NCBI GenBank assembly: GCA_000156295.1
Contig: DS999227.1
Coordinates: 96,361-160,360, forward strand
Direction of reading: 5' to 3'
Source: a marine gamma proteobacterium HTCC2148
GTDB lineage: Bacteria; Pseudomonadota; Gammaproteobacteria; Pseudomonadales; Halieaceae
Length of the DNA stretch: 64,000 bases
A model generated the notes under the pieces. The model did not search any database. It was not told where the DNA came from and was given only the letters and a program-made list of their open reading frames with translations. Numbering within the stretch: position 1 is the first letter of the stretch; every line of letters starts with the position of its first letter. Of this stretch, positions 1 through 9,890 are shown in pieces. Made by a program: the position numbers and the translations under genes.

Positions 1-1496
1 TCGAAAACCGGTTCCGGAAAATGCTGCCCCCATGGCCCCGCAAAACGCAGCTCATTCGCGAGGTCCAGGGCGAAATCGCCAGCCCCCAGCTCACCGTCTG
101 ATTCGACTACGGCCTGCAGTTCGACATCTTTGGCATGGCGCTCCACCTCCGCAATAAATGCTGTATTAAAGTCACGGTAAAGCTCGCGCGGAATGGTCAA
201 TCCCGCCGCCATAGCGTGCCCGCCAAATTTGAGAATCATGCCCGGATGACGGGTGGCAACCGCGTCGAGTATGTCACGAATATGAATTCCATTGATGGAC
301 CGGGCGGAACCTTTAATTTCGCTTTCATCACCATCGGCAAAAACGATTGTTGGTCGATGCAGCCTGTCTTTAATCCGAGAAGCAAGTATGCCAATAACGC
401 CCTGGTGCCAGTCGCCCTGATACAGCGTCATAGCCACGGGCACACCGACTTCATCCAGGGCTAATTCATCCAGCAGTTGGAGCGCCTGATCCTGCATACC
501 TTGCTCAATTTGTCGGCGGTCCTGGTTTTTCTGGTGCAGTTCGCTTGCGAGCCTGCGGGCGGCCGAAGGCTCATCCTGCAACAAACATTCAATGCCCACC
601 GAAATATCGTCCAGCCGGCCCGCAGCATTAATGCGAGGTCCAACTGCAAATCCCAGGTCTGATGCCACCACACCGCGCAGCGGGCGAGAGGCCACTTCCA
701 ACAGGGCAATTATGCCCGGGCGTGCCTGCCCTGCGCGAATACGCTGCAGGCCGGCTGCAACTAATATTCGATTGTTTCGATCCAGGGGCACAACGTCGGC
801 GACTGTGCCGAGTGCAACCAGGTCGGTGAGTCGCCCCAAGTTAGGTTCTGTTCTATCGGCAAACCAATCCCGATTCCGCAACTCGGACCGCAAGGCCATC
901 ATGATGTAAAAAATGACTCCAACACCAGCGAGATTTTTGCTGGGAAAGTTACAGCCCGGCTGATTGGGATTAACGATAACGTCAGCATCCGGCAATTGGT
1001 GGCCAGCGAGATGATGGTCGGTGATCAGTGTATTGATACCCTGTTCCCGCGCAGTGGCAATGCCATCAATACTGGAGATACCGTTGTCTACAGTAATGAT
1101 GATGTCGGGCTTACCCTGCTCCAGGGCGAGTTCAACAATTTCTCGGGTCAGGCCATAGCCATATTCAAATCGATTGGGCACCAGGTAGGACACTTGCGTG
1201 GCACCAAATGATTTCAATGCATCCAAAGCCAGCGCGGTACTGGTCGCGCCATCTGCATCATAGTCGCCAACAATAAGAATGCGTTGTTGCTCAGCCAATG
1301 CGTCAGCGAGCATTTTCGCTGCGCGCTCTGCGTTAAGTAATTGTGCAGGTGGCAGCAGGTGGGTGAGACCAAGGTCGAGGTCTTGAGATGACCGCACTCC
1401 CCTGCCGGAATAGACCCTGGCAAGGAGGGGATGCAGCTTATTTTCGTCCCACTGGACTGAGGAGTGAGTTTCGCGCCGACGAATAAGTTTGTTCAC
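1..1496 (-). CDS. recJ: Single-stranded-DNA exonuclease RecJ (3' end cut by window edge)
   Basis: RecJ degrades single-stranded DNA 5' to 3' in recombination and mismatch repair in the cytoplasm. The reading frame is open from a GTG at 1496 to the window edge, so about 498 residues of a usual 570-580 are present and the C terminus is missing. The DHH-family motifs are visible: a DYDADG stretch encoded near 1250-1268 and TDHHLAGH near 1000-1022, followed by the VNPNQPG segment typical of RecJ. The start lies 12 bases after the thrC stop, so the gene is probably the last member of a hom-thrC-recJ transcript, an order common in Pseudomonas relatives. No clear Shine-Dalgarno sequence precedes the GTG. 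Identity is confident; the exact start is less so. Confidence 0.95.
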   Translation of the reverse strand, partial: MNKLIRRRETHSSVQWDENKLHPLLARVYSGRGVRSSQDLDLGLTHLLPPAQLLNAERAAKMLADALAEQQRILIVGDYDADGATSTALALDALKSFGATQVSYLVPNRFEYGYGLTREIVELALEQGKPDIIITVDNGISSIDGIATAREQGINTLITDHHLAGHQLPDADVIVNPNQPGCNFPSKNLAGVGVIFYIMMALRSELRNRDWFADRTEPNLGRLTDLVALGTVADVVPLDRNNRILVAAGLQRIRAGQARPGIIALLEVASRPLRGVVASDLGFAVGPRINAAGRLDDISVGIECLLQDEPSAARRLASELHQKNQDRRQIEQGMQDQALQLLDELALDEVGVPVAMTLYQGDWHQGVIGILASRIKDRLHRPTIVFADGDESEIKGSARSINGIHIRDILDAVATRHPGMILKFGGHAMAAGLTIPRELYRDFNTAFIAEVERHAKDVELQAVVESDGELGAGDFALDLANELRFAGPWGQHFPEPVF

Positions 1497-1508
1497 AATC
1501 GCGCTAAA

Positions 1509-2906
1509 TCAGGCGTTAATATTCTTCAGCATAAACGCCTGCACTGCTGAAAGGTCATTGGGCAAGACTTCGAATCGTTCAGGGCGATCGAATAAATCAC
1601 GCAGGTGATGGGGCAGCGATGGCTCCGTATCAAGCTTGGCTGCCTTCACCGCGCCGGGGAATTTCGCCGGATGAGCAGTGGCCAGCGTTACCACGGGAAC
1701 CGAGGCGGGAACCTTGGCATCAAACGCCGCTTTCACACCAATCGCACTGTGCGGATCCAACATATATTCACAGTCTTTCCAGGTGGCTGCCATCTGAGCG
1801 CAGGTTTCCGCATCATTAACACATTGGCTGGAAAACAATGCACTGGCCTTGGCCATCGCCTGTTGTGAAAAGCTGATGTCGCCCTGGTCGAAGTCAGCCA
1901 TCAGCTGTGCAATGGAAGCACCATCACGTTCATACAAATCAAACAACAAACGCTCAAAGTTGGACGAAACGGTAATGTCCATACTCGGGGACAGAGAATG
2001 CTCAAGCGGCTGGCGCCCGTAGCTGCCATTGCTCATAACTCGGTGCAACACATCATTGCGATTGGTAGCAATAATGAGGCGCTCAATGGGGAGACCCATC
2101 TGGCTGGCCAGATAGCCGGCGAAAATATCGCCAAAATTTCCCGTCGGCACAGAAAAAGCGACGCTGCGCCCGGGTGCGCCAAGCGCAACAGCAGCATAAA
2201 AGTAATACACAATCTGGGCCATGATCCGAGCCCAGTTAATCGAATTAACAGCTACCAGCCTGCGATCTTCTGGCAGGAAATCACGCTTGTTAAAACTGGT
2301 TTTGACCATCGCCTGGCAGTCATCAAAATTGCCCTGCACCGCCAGGTTGTGAATATTGTCTCCAACCACTGTTGTCATCTGTTTGCGCTGTACGTCGGAG
2401 ACGCGGTCATGAGGGTGCAGTATAAAAATATCGATGTTCTTACAGCGCTTGCAGCCCTCAATGGCGGCGGAGCCTGTATCCCCTGAAGTCGCGCCCATGA
2501 TCACCACTTTTTGATGCTTTCGTTCCAGCACATAGTCAAGCAGACGCCCCAGCAGCTGCAGGGCAAAGTCTTTGAACGCAAGCGTAGGACCGTGAAACAA
2601 CTCCAACACCCACTGGTTGTGGCCGAGTTGAATCATTGGCGCCACAGCATCGTGGCGAAATTCAGCGTAGGTCTCTCGCACGATTGCTTTTAAATCATCT
2701 TCAGGAATACAGTCGCCCACAAAGGGAGTGATGATTTTATGTGCCAGCTGAGAATAATTCAGACCTGCCATACTGCCGATTTCCTCGGCGCTGAAACTAG
2801 GCAAAGACTCTGGAACATACAAACCGCCATCCGAGGCAAGCCCTGTCAGCAGTGCTTCTTCGAAGTTGAGCGCAGGGGCCTGGCCCCGGGTGCTAATGTA
2901 TTTCAC
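1509..2906 (-). CDS. thrC: Threonine synthase
   Basis: This PLP enzyme converts O-phosphohomoserine to threonine, the last step of the pathway begun by the adjacent hom. The protein is about 465 residues, normal for the long form of the family. The PLP-binding lysine is in the LAFKDFALQ segment, and the phosphate-binding ATSGDTGSAA and TGNFGD loops are present. The frame is open upstream to a TTG at 2936, but that would overlap hom; I choose the GTG at 2906, which gives the family-typical MKYISTRG N terminus and leaves a 10-base gap after the hom stop. Co-transcription with hom is likely. Confidence 0.95.
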   Translation of the reverse strand: MKYISTRGQAPALNFEEALLTGLASDGGLYVPESLPSFSAEEIGSMAGLNYSQLAHKIITPFVGDCIPEDDLKAIVRETYAEFRHDAVAPMIQLGHNQWVLELFHGPTLAFKDFALQLLGRLLDYVLERKHQKVVIMGATSGDTGSAAIEGCKRCKNIDIFILHPHDRVSDVQRKQMTTVVGDNIHNLAVQGNFDDCQAMVKTSFNKRDFLPEDRRLVAVNSINWARIMAQIVYYFYAAVALGAPGRSVAFSVPTGNFGDIFAGYLASQMGLPIERLIIATNRNDVLHRVMSNGSYGRQPLEHSLSPSMDITVSSNFERLLFDLYERDGASIAQLMADFDQGDISFSQQAMAKASALFSSQCVNDAETCAQMAATWKDCEYMLDPHSAIGVKAAFDAKVPASVPVVTLATAHPAKFPGAVKAAKLDTEPSLPHHLRDLFDRPERFEVLPNDLSAVQAFMLKNINA

Positions 2907-2916
2907 TTTTTTTACC

Positions 2917-4230
2917 CTAACCGTCCAGTGCTTCAACCCGAATGCGGGCTACTTCGCCTGAAATAGATTCTAATGCCTCGATAGTGGCGACCGCTACATC
3001 CATGCTGCCTTGCGATGCGCGACTGGTGAGAACAATCAAAGGCACGCGAGTTTCACCTTCCGCCGGTGGTTTCTGAATTAAAGCTTCCATACTAATGCCG
3101 TGATCGCTAAAAATTGATGCTATCGAAGATAATACGCCGGGTTTATCCTCTGCAATAATCCGCAGATACCATGGTGTGACGACCTGCTCCATCGGTAAAA
3201 CAGGCAAAGCCTTAAGGTCTGCAGTAGCAACACCTAAGGCCGGCACTCGACAGGACTGTCCAGCAGACAGCTCTCGCGCCAGGTCAACGATATCGGCGAC
3301 TATTGCAGATGCGGTGGGCTCTGCCCCCGCACCTGCGCCGTAGTATAGAGTGGGACCAACTGCGTCTCCCTCCACCAACACCGCATTTTTAACGCCATTT
3401 ACGTTAGCCAGTAAACGCCCCTCAGGTATCAACGTGGGATGAACCCGCAGTTCTACGCCGTCGGCACTGTGCTTGGCAACGCCCAGGTGCTTGATGCGAT
3501 AACCCAGTTCCTCAGCGTATTCCACATCCTGTGTAGTGAGTCTGGTAATCCCCTCGGTGTAGACAGAACTAAATTGCAGGGGCATACCAAATGCCAACGA
3601 CGCGAGAATTACCAGCTTGTGCGCGGCATCAACCCCTTCTACGTCGAAAGTGGGGTCGGCTTCGGCATAGCCCAGTTCCTGGGCTTCGGTGAGTACGTCG
3701 GCAAAGTCTCGACCTTTCTCACGCATTTCGCTAAGAATGAAATTGCCCGTGCCATTAATAATACCGGCAAGCCATTCAATTCGGTTGCCGGCAAGCCCTT
3801 CGCGCAAAGCTTTGATAATAGGAATGCCGCCAGCCACCGCTGCCTCGTAGCGAATAACAACATTGTTCTGTTCTGCGAGTGCGAACAGCTCGTTACCAAA
3901 CTCTGCAACCAGTGCTTTATTGGCGGTCACTACGTGTTTTCCATTGCGCAGCGCCTCTTCAACCAGCTCTTTAGCAACCGAAGTACCGCCAATTAACTCC
4001 ACCAGAATTTGCACCTCGGGGTCTCTGGCGACGTCAAAGATATCCCGACTAACCCGAATCTCACCGATGTCACAGGCGGGGTTGTCACGGCGAGCACCGA
4101 TGTGAATCACCTCCAGCTCAGCCTGGGCGCGGGCGTTGATCGACTGTGCATTGCGATTCAACACGTTGAAGGTGCCACTGCCAACAGTGCCAAGACCGCA
4201 AATGCCGATTTTTACAAGATTTGAGCTCAT
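2917..4230 (-). CDS. hom: Homoserine dehydrogenase
   Basis: Hom reduces aspartate semialdehyde to homoserine, the branch point to threonine and methionine. At 437 residues it is the stand-alone form without a fused aspartokinase. The N-terminal Rossmann motif GICGLGTVGSGT is at residues 8-19, the catalytic homoserine dehydrogenase region follows (GIINGTGNFIL, TFDVEGVDAAHK), and a C-terminal ACT domain starts near residue 350 and probably mediates feedback by threonine. It sits 30 bases downstream of alaC and just upstream of thrC, forming an amino-acid operon. Confidence 0.96.
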   Translation of the reverse strand: MSSNLVKIGICGLGTVGSGTFNVLNRNAQSINARAQAELEVIHIGARRDNPACDIGEIRVSRDIFDVARDPEVQILVELIGGTSVAKELVEEALRNGKHVVTANKALVAEFGNELFALAEQNNVVIRYEAAVAGGIPIIKALREGLAGNRIEWLAGIINGTGNFILSEMREKGRDFADVLTEAQELGYAEADPTFDVEGVDAAHKLVILASLAFGMPLQFSSVYTEGITRLTTQDVEYAEELGYRIKHLGVAKHSADGVELRVHPTLIPEGRLLANVNGVKNAVLVEGDAVGPTLYYGAGAGAEPTASAIVADIVDLARELSAGQSCRVPALGVATADLKALPVLPMEQVVTPWYLRIIAEDKPGVLSSIASIFSDHGISMEALIQKPPAEGETRVPLIVLTSRASQGSMDVAVATIEALESISGEVARIRVEALDG

Positions 4231-4260
4231 TATTAGCTACTTTCCCCGATACAACTCTGG

Positions 4261-5457
4261 CTAGGCCGCTGCGACCCCATCATTTTTTATCATTTTTCGA
4301 ATGTTGCGGATAGCCTGTCGAGTTCGGTGTTCGTTCTCGATCAAGCCGAAGCGCACATAGCCCTCGCCGTATTCACCGAAACCCACGCCGGGTGACACAG
4401 CAACCTTGGCCTCTTTTAGCAATTTTTTACTGAACTCCAGTGAATTCAGGTTCGAATAGCACTCGGGAATTTTCGCCCAGACAAACATGGTCGCCTTGGG
4501 TGGGTCTACAGGCCATCCGGCATCGGTGAGCCCAGAACACAGAACATCCCTGCGGGATTTATACATCGCATTAATTTCACTAACACAGCTCTGATCACCT
4601 TCAAGCGCGGCAATAGCAGCGACCTGAATAGGCGTGAACATCCCGTAGTCAAGATACGATTTGATGCGAGCCAAAGCGCCTACGAGAGCCTGGTTGCCGC
4701 AACAGAAACCCACGCGCCACCCCGGCATGTTATAACTTTTGGACATACTGTAGAACTCTACTGCAACATCCATTGCGCCCTCTACCTGCAAAATAGAAGG
4801 TGCTACATAACCATCGAAGCAAAGGTCCGCATAAGCCAGGTCCTGCACGACCCAAATCTCGTTCTCCTTGGCGATAGCGACCACACGCTCAAAAAACTCA
4901 AGTTCAACGCAATAAGCTGTTGGGTTCGATGGAAAATTCAGCACCAGCATTTTAGGCCGCGGCCAGCTATTTTGAATTGCCTTCTCCAGTTCGTCGAAGA
5001 ATTCCTCCTCATTTGCGCCCATGGGTACGTGACGGATGTCCGCCCCGGAAATGACAAAGCCATAAGGGTGAATTGGATAAGAGGGGTTTGGCACCAGAAT
5101 CGCGTCCCCGGGGCCGGTCGTCGCAAGGGCCAGATGAGCAAGCCCCTCTTTCGAACCCAAAGTTACAATAGCTTCTGTTTCTGGATTCAGGGTCACGTCA
5201 TAGCGACGCTGGTACCAGTCACAAATCGCTCTGCGCAGGCGCGGAATGCCCTTGGACTGCGAATAACGGTGGGTATCACCCCGTTGGGCGGTTTCCACCA
5301 ACTTGTCGACAATGTGGTCAGGTGTCGGCTGGTCTGGATTGCCCATGCCGAAATCAATGATATCCTCACCCGCCGCGCGCGCCTGCTGTTTCAAATCCCC
5401 AATAATATTGAAAACATAGGGGGGAAGGCGTGATATCCGCCGAAATTGCTCGTCCAC
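4261..5457 (-). CDS. alaC: Glutamate-pyruvate aminotransferase AlaC
   Basis: A class I/II PLP aminotransferase of 398 residues. Family knowledge places this subgroup as alanine-forming transaminases (AlaC) related to LL-diaminopimelate aminotransferase. Visible features are the N-terminal [13 protein letters not shown], the NFPSNPTA substrate-cofactor loop, and [15 protein letters not shown] carrying the Schiff-base lysine. It lies 30 bases upstream of hom on the same strand, the same arrangement seen in Pseudomonas relatives, so it is probably co-transcribed with threonine genes. A diaminopimelate role cannot be excluded from sequence alone. Confidence 0.9.
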   Translation of the reverse strand: MDEQFRRISRLPPYVFNIIGDLKQQARAAGEDIIDFGMGNPDQPTPDHIVDKLVETAQRGDTHRYSQSKGIPRLRRAICDWYQRRYDVTLNPETEAIVTLGSKEGLAHLALATTGPGDAILVPNPSYPIHPYGFVISGADIRHVPMGANEEEFFDELEKAIQNSWPRPKMLVLNFPSNPTAYCVELEFFERVVAIAKENEIWVVQDLAYADLCFDGYVAPSILQVEGAMDVAVEFYSMSKSYNMPGWRVGFCCGNQALVGALARIKSYLDYGMFTPIQVAAIAALEGDQSCVSEINAMYKSRRDVLCSGLTDAGWPVDPPKATMFVWAKIPECYSNLNSLEFSKKLLKEAKVAVSPGVGFGEYGEGYVRFGLIENEHRTRQAIRNIRKMIKNDGVAAA

Positions 5458-5683
5458 AGTATTAACTCTGAATTGGGGCCCAAAGAGGCTGGATTGATGA
5501 CCGGGAAAGGTCAGGAACAGTAAGGTTTCAGAGGAGTTATGTCAACGCGCGGGGCCGTAACTGTGGCATTGTACCCGCGCTTAATGGTGCCAAATTAACC
5601 GACCCTGGCATCCCCGCACAGGCAGGGAAGCAAGGTCAGGCGTCAGTTAGCGATAACTGTCGCCCATTTGAAGCAGCTAGTGG

Positions 5684-6433
5684 CTAGTTCAGGCCCAGCG
5701 TCACCATCAACTGGTCAGCACTCTGATAGCCAGGAATCATCTGGCCTGTTTCGGTGATCATCGCGGGTGTGCCACGCACTCCCAACTCTTGACCCAACTG
5801 ATACTGCTGGGCTACCGGATTGTCATCACACTGATTAACCGCAACAGATTCCTTGTTTTTCAGGCTAGTCAATGTTTCCTGCGGGTTTTTCGCGCACCAG
5901 GCTCCGACCAACTGGCGATACCCCGGGGAGTCCATGCCAGAGCGCGGATAAGCCAGATAGCGCACTTCAATGCCACGTTTATTGAGCTCAGGTACCTCTT
6001 TATGCAACTTCTGGCAGTAAAAGCACGTCACGTCTGTGAACACTGAAATATGAGCAAGTGTGTCACCCTGCGCCGGGAAAACGATCATATCCTTGGTATC
6101 GACCGCTTCCATCTTCACCAATCGCTCTTTATCGCGGCGTTTTTCCGCAAGGTTTACGAATTGGCCATTATTCACCTGAAACAAATCGCCAAGGATAAAA
6201 TAACTGCCATCTTCCGTCGCATAAACCATAGGGCCAGCCTCGAACTGGACTTCCAGCATCCCGGGAACCTCACTGGTTTCAACGGTAGCCACCTTCAGCC
6301 CCATTGCCGGACTATCCAGGGCAGCGCGCACCTTTGCCACAGTGGCTTTATCAGCTGGAGTCCCCGCCTGGGCGAAGACTGCCAGCGCCAGCAGCAGAAA
6401 CGCAGAAACGGACTGATTAAATCGAAATACCAT
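5684..6433 (-). CDS. dsbC: Thiol:disulfide interchange protein DsbC
   Basis: A periplasmic disulfide isomerase of 249 residues. The first 23 residues form a signal peptide (hydrophobic FLLLALAVFAQA). An N-terminal dimerisation domain follows, then a thioredoxin-like domain with the active site in DVTCFYCQKLH. The usual DsbC active site is CGYC; here the second position is Phe, which is unusual. A second cysteine pair (WCAK and QCDD) matches the structural disulfide of the family, and the cis-proline loop RGTPAMI is present. It lies between xerD and alaC with gaps of 92 and 226 bases, an order conserved in Pseudomonas relatives. Confidence 0.93.
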   Translation of the reverse strand: MVFRFNQSVSAFLLLALAVFAQAGTPADKATVAKVRAALDSPAMGLKVATVETSEVPGMLEVQFEAGPMVYATEDGSYFILGDLFQVNNGQFVNLAEKRRDKERLVKMEAVDTKDMIVFPAQGDTLAHISVFTDVTCFYCQKLHKEVPELNKRGIEVRYLAYPRSGMDSPGYRQLVGAWCAKNPQETLTSLKNKESVAVNQCDDNPVAQQYQLGQELGVRGTPAMITETGQMIPGYQSADQLMVTLGLN

Positions 6434-6525
6434 GGTTTTTCCTCAATTGCGGGTGACAAACTCCTCGCCTGCCACCGGATAAATTATGCATCGCCTATTT
6501 GAACAATTTTAACGCCGAGAGTTCC

Positions 6526-7422
6526 TCAGCCCCTGGGATGATGCTGCGCATGCAATTCCTGCATTCGCTGCTTGGCCACATGAGTGTATATCTGGGTCGT
6601 CGTCAGGTCGCTATGCCCCAGCAACATTTGCACTACCCGCAAGTCAGCACCGTGGTTAAGCAGGTGGGTAGCAAATGCATGCCGCAACGTATGGGGAGAC
6701 AGGTTCTGCTTGATCCCAGCGCGCTTCGCGTAGATTTTAATACGATACCAGAAGGTCTGGCGAGTCATCTGTCGCCCTCTTTTGCTCGGAAACACTACAT
6801 CTGAGGGAATTCCCTTGAGAAGCTCAGCCCGGGGGCCTGCCAGGTAGCCCTGCAACCAGGCTAGCGCTTCCTCTCCCATGGGTACCAGGCGTTCTTTGCT
6901 GCCTTTACCAAACACCCTGACAACTCCCTGGTTAATACTGATTTGGTTTATTTGCAATCCGGTTAACTCGCTAACGCGCAAGCCACAGGCGTAAAGCATC
7001 TCCAGCATAGTCCTGTCACGATACTCCAGCGCGATATCCAGGTCCGGGGCATCCAGTAGCTTGTCAACATCGCCCTCGGACAGTGACCTGGGCAGAGGGC
7101 GTCCCAGCTTTGGACTGTCTACATCCAGGGTGGGGTCTACGGTCAACCTGCCCTCGCGCAGCAGGTATTTGTAGAAACCTCGCGCGCAGGACATAAATCG
7201 CGCGGTAGAGCGCTGCGACTGCCCCTGCTGTAACCTCGCACCAAGGTAGGCCTGAAGCTCGGCCCTGTCAGTGGAAATAACTGAGCTCTTTTTACTCTTC
7301 GCCAACCAGTCATTGAACTGCCTTAAATCACGACGATAAGAACTGAGCGTATTATCACTCAGCCCCTTCTCCATCCACATGGCGTCAATGTAGCGTTCAA
7401 TTTCAGGGTGTACGGCACTCAC
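6526..7422 (-). CDS. xerD: Site-specific recombinase XerD
   Basis: A tyrosine recombinase of 298 residues that, with XerC, resolves chromosome dimers at dif. The N-terminal SAM-like core-binding domain covers about residues 1-90. The catalytic set is complete: Arg in CGLRVSEL, Lys in FGKGSKERLVP, HTLRHAFATHLL and LGHSDLTTTQIYTH with the nucleophilic Tyr. The neighbouring dsbC and hom genes are the classical xerD context, so this is the housekeeping enzyme and not a phage integrase. Its start overlaps the stop of the upstream 119-residue gene by 4 bases (ATGA), implying translational coupling. Confidence 0.95.
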   Translation of the reverse strand: MSAVHPEIERYIDAMWMEKGLSDNTLSSYRRDLRQFNDWLAKSKKSSVISTDRAELQAYLGARLQQGQSQRSTARFMSCARGFYKYLLREGRLTVDPTLDVDSPKLGRPLPRSLSEGDVDKLLDAPDLDIALEYRDRTMLEMLYACGLRVSELTGLQINQISINQGVVRVFGKGSKERLVPMGEEALAWLQGYLAGPRAELLKGIPSDVVFPSKRGRQMTRQTFWYRIKIYAKRAGIKQNLSPHTLRHAFATHLLNHGADLRVVQMLLGHSDLTTTQIYTHVAKQRMQELHAQHHPRG

Positions 7423-7778
7423 ATAGCGGCCCGAATTTGCTGAGCGGATAGAAAAACAGAACCTTTGAGGGCACCTTGACGAATTTTCTCGCCTGTTTCG
7501 GTGATTCGACCAAAGAAATAACTGGGAAAGTTTTGACGATCCGGAAGCACTGAAATTCCAACTACGAAAGCATCTGGCACGCTGGCGGCTAAGTCCATGT
7601 AGTTTTCAGAAAACATCGTATCGATTACTTTAGCTTCATCATCCAGCAGAAGCATATACATTCCAGATTTAAAGGGCATCCCGTTTTTATTCGCTTTAAC
7701 TTTAAAATCACCCAACTCAATTTCGTATCCCAATCTGCTAATCGTAACACCAACCTCAGTAGCAGCCGCTGTGTTCAT
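7419..7778 (-). CDS. Unknown 119-residue protein between an OpgB-like gene and xerD
   Basis: I do not recognise this protein. It has no signal peptide or membrane segment. It contains alternating beta-like stretches (YMLLLDDEAKVIDTMF, AFVVGISVLPD) and an invariant-looking SYFFGRI. Its ATG overlaps the stop of the upstream sulfatase-fold gene (TAATG) and its stop overlaps the xerD start (ATGA), so the three genes are almost certainly translated together. The tight coupling argues that it is a real gene. No function is proposed. Confidence 0.75.
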   Translation of the reverse strand: MNTAAATEVGVTISRLGYEIELGDFKVKANKNGMPFKSGMYMLLLDDEAKVIDTMFSENYMDLAASVPDAFVVGISVLPDRQNFPSYFFGRITETGEKIRQGALKGSVFLSAQQIRAAM

Positions 7779-9346
7779 TAAAGGAGAAGAGTAGCTTCAT
7801 TTACTGACTCTGTTGTCAATTCATCTAACCGGTCATCGAATAGAGAATGAGCGCCAGTATGTGTCCGAACCGTAGCGACTCCGGCCGCGTCAATAATAGT
7901 GGGGGCAACGTTCAAGTGATTGCCTTGTATATCGGAAATATCACCGGGATGATTGTCAAACAGCATAAACATAAGTTTGCGTGCCGCATGATTTTCGTTC
8001 AACACGGGCCAGAGTGAATTCCGCATCGATAGGTGGTCGCTAAATAGCACTATTAACGTGCGTTCCATATCCGCGTTATTGCGAACATGGCGAATAAATT
8101 CACTAATGAGCAAGTCGCTACAGCGCAATGAGTTCCCCATATCGTCATCAAATTCTTGTGAGCAGCTGCGCGATGGGTATCCGTTGGGGTGATGTGTATC
8201 AACAGTGAGTAACGTCAATAGGTAAGGCTGGCTGCTTTTTTCAAGCTCTTTAAATTTTTCCCTCGCGAGGGCAAACAAACTGTCATCGTACAATCCCCAG
8301 AGACTTAGATAATCTGGGTCTTCCAACTTAGAAGCGAGCTGCTCTCGCCCCAAAACCTCGTGGTAACCATGAGCCGATAAAAAGTTGCCTTTACCGGCAA
8401 ACGCAAGATCCGCGCCGCCCATAAATACAGATTTGTAACCTCTGTCTGCAAGGATATCACCTAGGCAGGTGCTATCTGGATACGGTTTTTCAACAGAAGC
8501 AATCGTACTGTTCCCAGTACTGTGCACGCTGGCCATCAACGGAAATCCACACTGACTGGCAACCATGCCGCCTATAGTCCAGCCGGTTCCAGCAATCTGC
8601 TGCATATTGCTAAACATATGAGCATCGGCTGCCAGTCGTTTAATTTTAGGTAAATAGTCCTGAGGGAAGATAGCCGTGTCTAGATAAATACTTTCCAGAG
8701 ACTCTGCATATATGAGAATAATATTTTTGCGATCGTCGGAGAATAAGCCTTTATCACTTGAATGCAGGCCGCCATCAGATTCTACATACAGACCATATTG
8801 ACTAGACACATCAATTTCATTAGCAACAAGTAAATAGCTCACAAAGGACCAAAGCGGCGCAGAACTCAGGAACACTGCCAAAAAAGCGATAGGCAGGGGC
8901 AGCAGACGCAGCGCACGAGGAACAACGACAACGGGTATAACAAGGGGCAAGGCAGTGCTGAGAATTAATCCCAGAAACCCAAGAATTGCCGGGACCTGAT
9001 AGCTGCTAAGCGCCTGTGGCAGGGTGCCTATATTTAAATGAAAAAAGAAAGCTTCTGTATAGCCCACTCCCTGCATGTAAAACGACACTGCCAATGAGAA
9101 TGAAAGCAGATAAGAAAGTAAGGAAAGTGAGGCGCAAAGCACTCTGGTACCCACGCCACTGGAAACCGTTCCAATGCGCCATAAGGCGGCAAGAAACACC
9201 AAGGTACCCATTATCCAAAGTGGACTTGCGCCATAGGCCAAGCAGGCCGTGAGAGGCACGCTGAGGTGCGTCAAAGCTAGAACCAGCAGGCCCAAGACCC
9301 GACCATTTGGTGCAATCACATTTATATGAGCCACAGGTGCCAACAT
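7778..9346 (-). CDS. LTA-synthase/OpgB-like phosphoglycerol transferase (sulfatase fold)
   Basis: An inner-membrane protein of 522 residues with about four or five hydrophobic helices in the first 190 residues and a periplasmic sulfatase-fold domain after it. NIILIYAESLE marks the metal-binding start, GTGWTIGGMVASQCGFP carries the expected Thr nucleophile, and LLTLLTVDTHHPNGYP and VLFSDHLSM the other metal ligands. These segments match my memory of E. coli OpgB (MdoB), which transfers phosphoglycerol to osmoregulated periplasmic glucans. A related phosphoethanolamine or other alditol-phosphate transferase is possible. It heads a coupled three-gene set with the 119-residue gene and xerD. Confidence 0.8.
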   Translation of the reverse strand: MLAPVAHINVIAPNGRVLGLLVLALTHLSVPLTACLAYGASPLWIMGTLVFLAALWRIGTVSSGVGTRVLCASLSLLSYLLSFSLAVSFYMQGVGYTEAFFFHLNIGTLPQALSSYQVPAILGFLGLILSTALPLVIPVVVVPRALRLLPLPIAFLAVFLSSAPLWSFVSYLLVANEIDVSSQYGLYVESDGGLHSSDKGLFSDDRKNIILIYAESLESIYLDTAIFPQDYLPKIKRLAADAHMFSNMQQIAGTGWTIGGMVASQCGFPLMASVHSTGNSTIASVEKPYPDSTCLGDILADRGYKSVFMGGADLAFAGKGNFLSAHGYHEVLGREQLASKLEDPDYLSLWGLYDDSLFALAREKFKELEKSSQPYLLTLLTVDTHHPNGYPSRSCSQEFDDDMGNSLRCSDLLISEFIRHVRNNADMERTLIVLFSDHLSMRNSLWPVLNENHAARKLMFMLFDNHPGDISDIQGNHLNVAPTIIDAAGVATVRTHTGAHSLFDDRLDELTTESVNEATLLL

Positions 9347-9431
9347 GTTTCTTTAAATTCGTGCCTGCAGTGTACCGCTCTTAGACTGTTAGCATCAGCT
9401 ATTTACCATAGCCATTCGATCTTACACGCAC

Positions 9432-9458
9432 AAAAAAGCGGCCACTAAAGGCCGCTTT
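9432..9458 (-). terminator. Rho-independent terminator after rplS
   Basis: Read on the minus strand, an 8-bp stem (AAGCGGCC with GGCCGCTT) and a 6-base loop are followed by a run of T. It lies about 25 bases past the rplS stop and ends the rpsP-rimM-trmD-rplS transcript. Confidence 0.9.
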
Positions 9459-9483
9459 CGAAGACTGCTAAGGTAAAACTGGA

Positions 9484-9837
9484 TTAACCCAGCTTTTCCT
9501 TAATACGGGCAGCCCGACCAGACAGCTCACGCAGGTAGTAAAGCTTAGCTTGGCGCACGTCACCACGGCGCTTGACGGACAAACTGTCAACCAAAGGGCT
9601 GTAAGTTTGGAAAGTACGCTCAACACCAACACCGTGGGAGATTTTGCGCACGGTGAAAGCAGAGTTCAGGCCGCGATTACGCTTGCCAATAACAACGCCT
9701 TCAAAGGCCTGCAAACGCTCACGTTCGCCTTCTTTCACTTTTACCTGAACAACCACGGTATCACCGGGGCCGAACTCGGGCAGGTCTTTTTCCATTTGTT
9801 CAGCGTCAAGCTGAGAAATGATCTTGTTGGTGCTCAT
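9484..9837 (-). CDS. rplS: 50S ribosomal protein L19
   Basis: A bridge protein of the large ribosomal subunit near the 30S interface. It has 117 residues, normal for the family, with the hallmark [23 protein letters not shown] region and the C-terminal [18 protein letters not shown]. It is the last gene of the rpsP-rimM-trmD-rplS operon and is followed directly by a strong terminator. A ribosome-binding AAGGAG-like stretch precedes its ATG. Confidence 0.98.
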   Translation of the reverse strand: MSTNKIISQLDAEQMEKDLPEFGPGDTVVVQVKVKEGERERLQAFEGVVIGKRNRGLNSAFTVRKISHGVGVERTFQTYSPLVDSLSVKRRGDVRQAKLYYLRELSGRAARIKEKLG

Positions 9838-9890
9838 GGTGCGCTCCTTTAGTGTTCCAGTCGTAGCTTCACAGCTAGCGGGCTCGTTAA

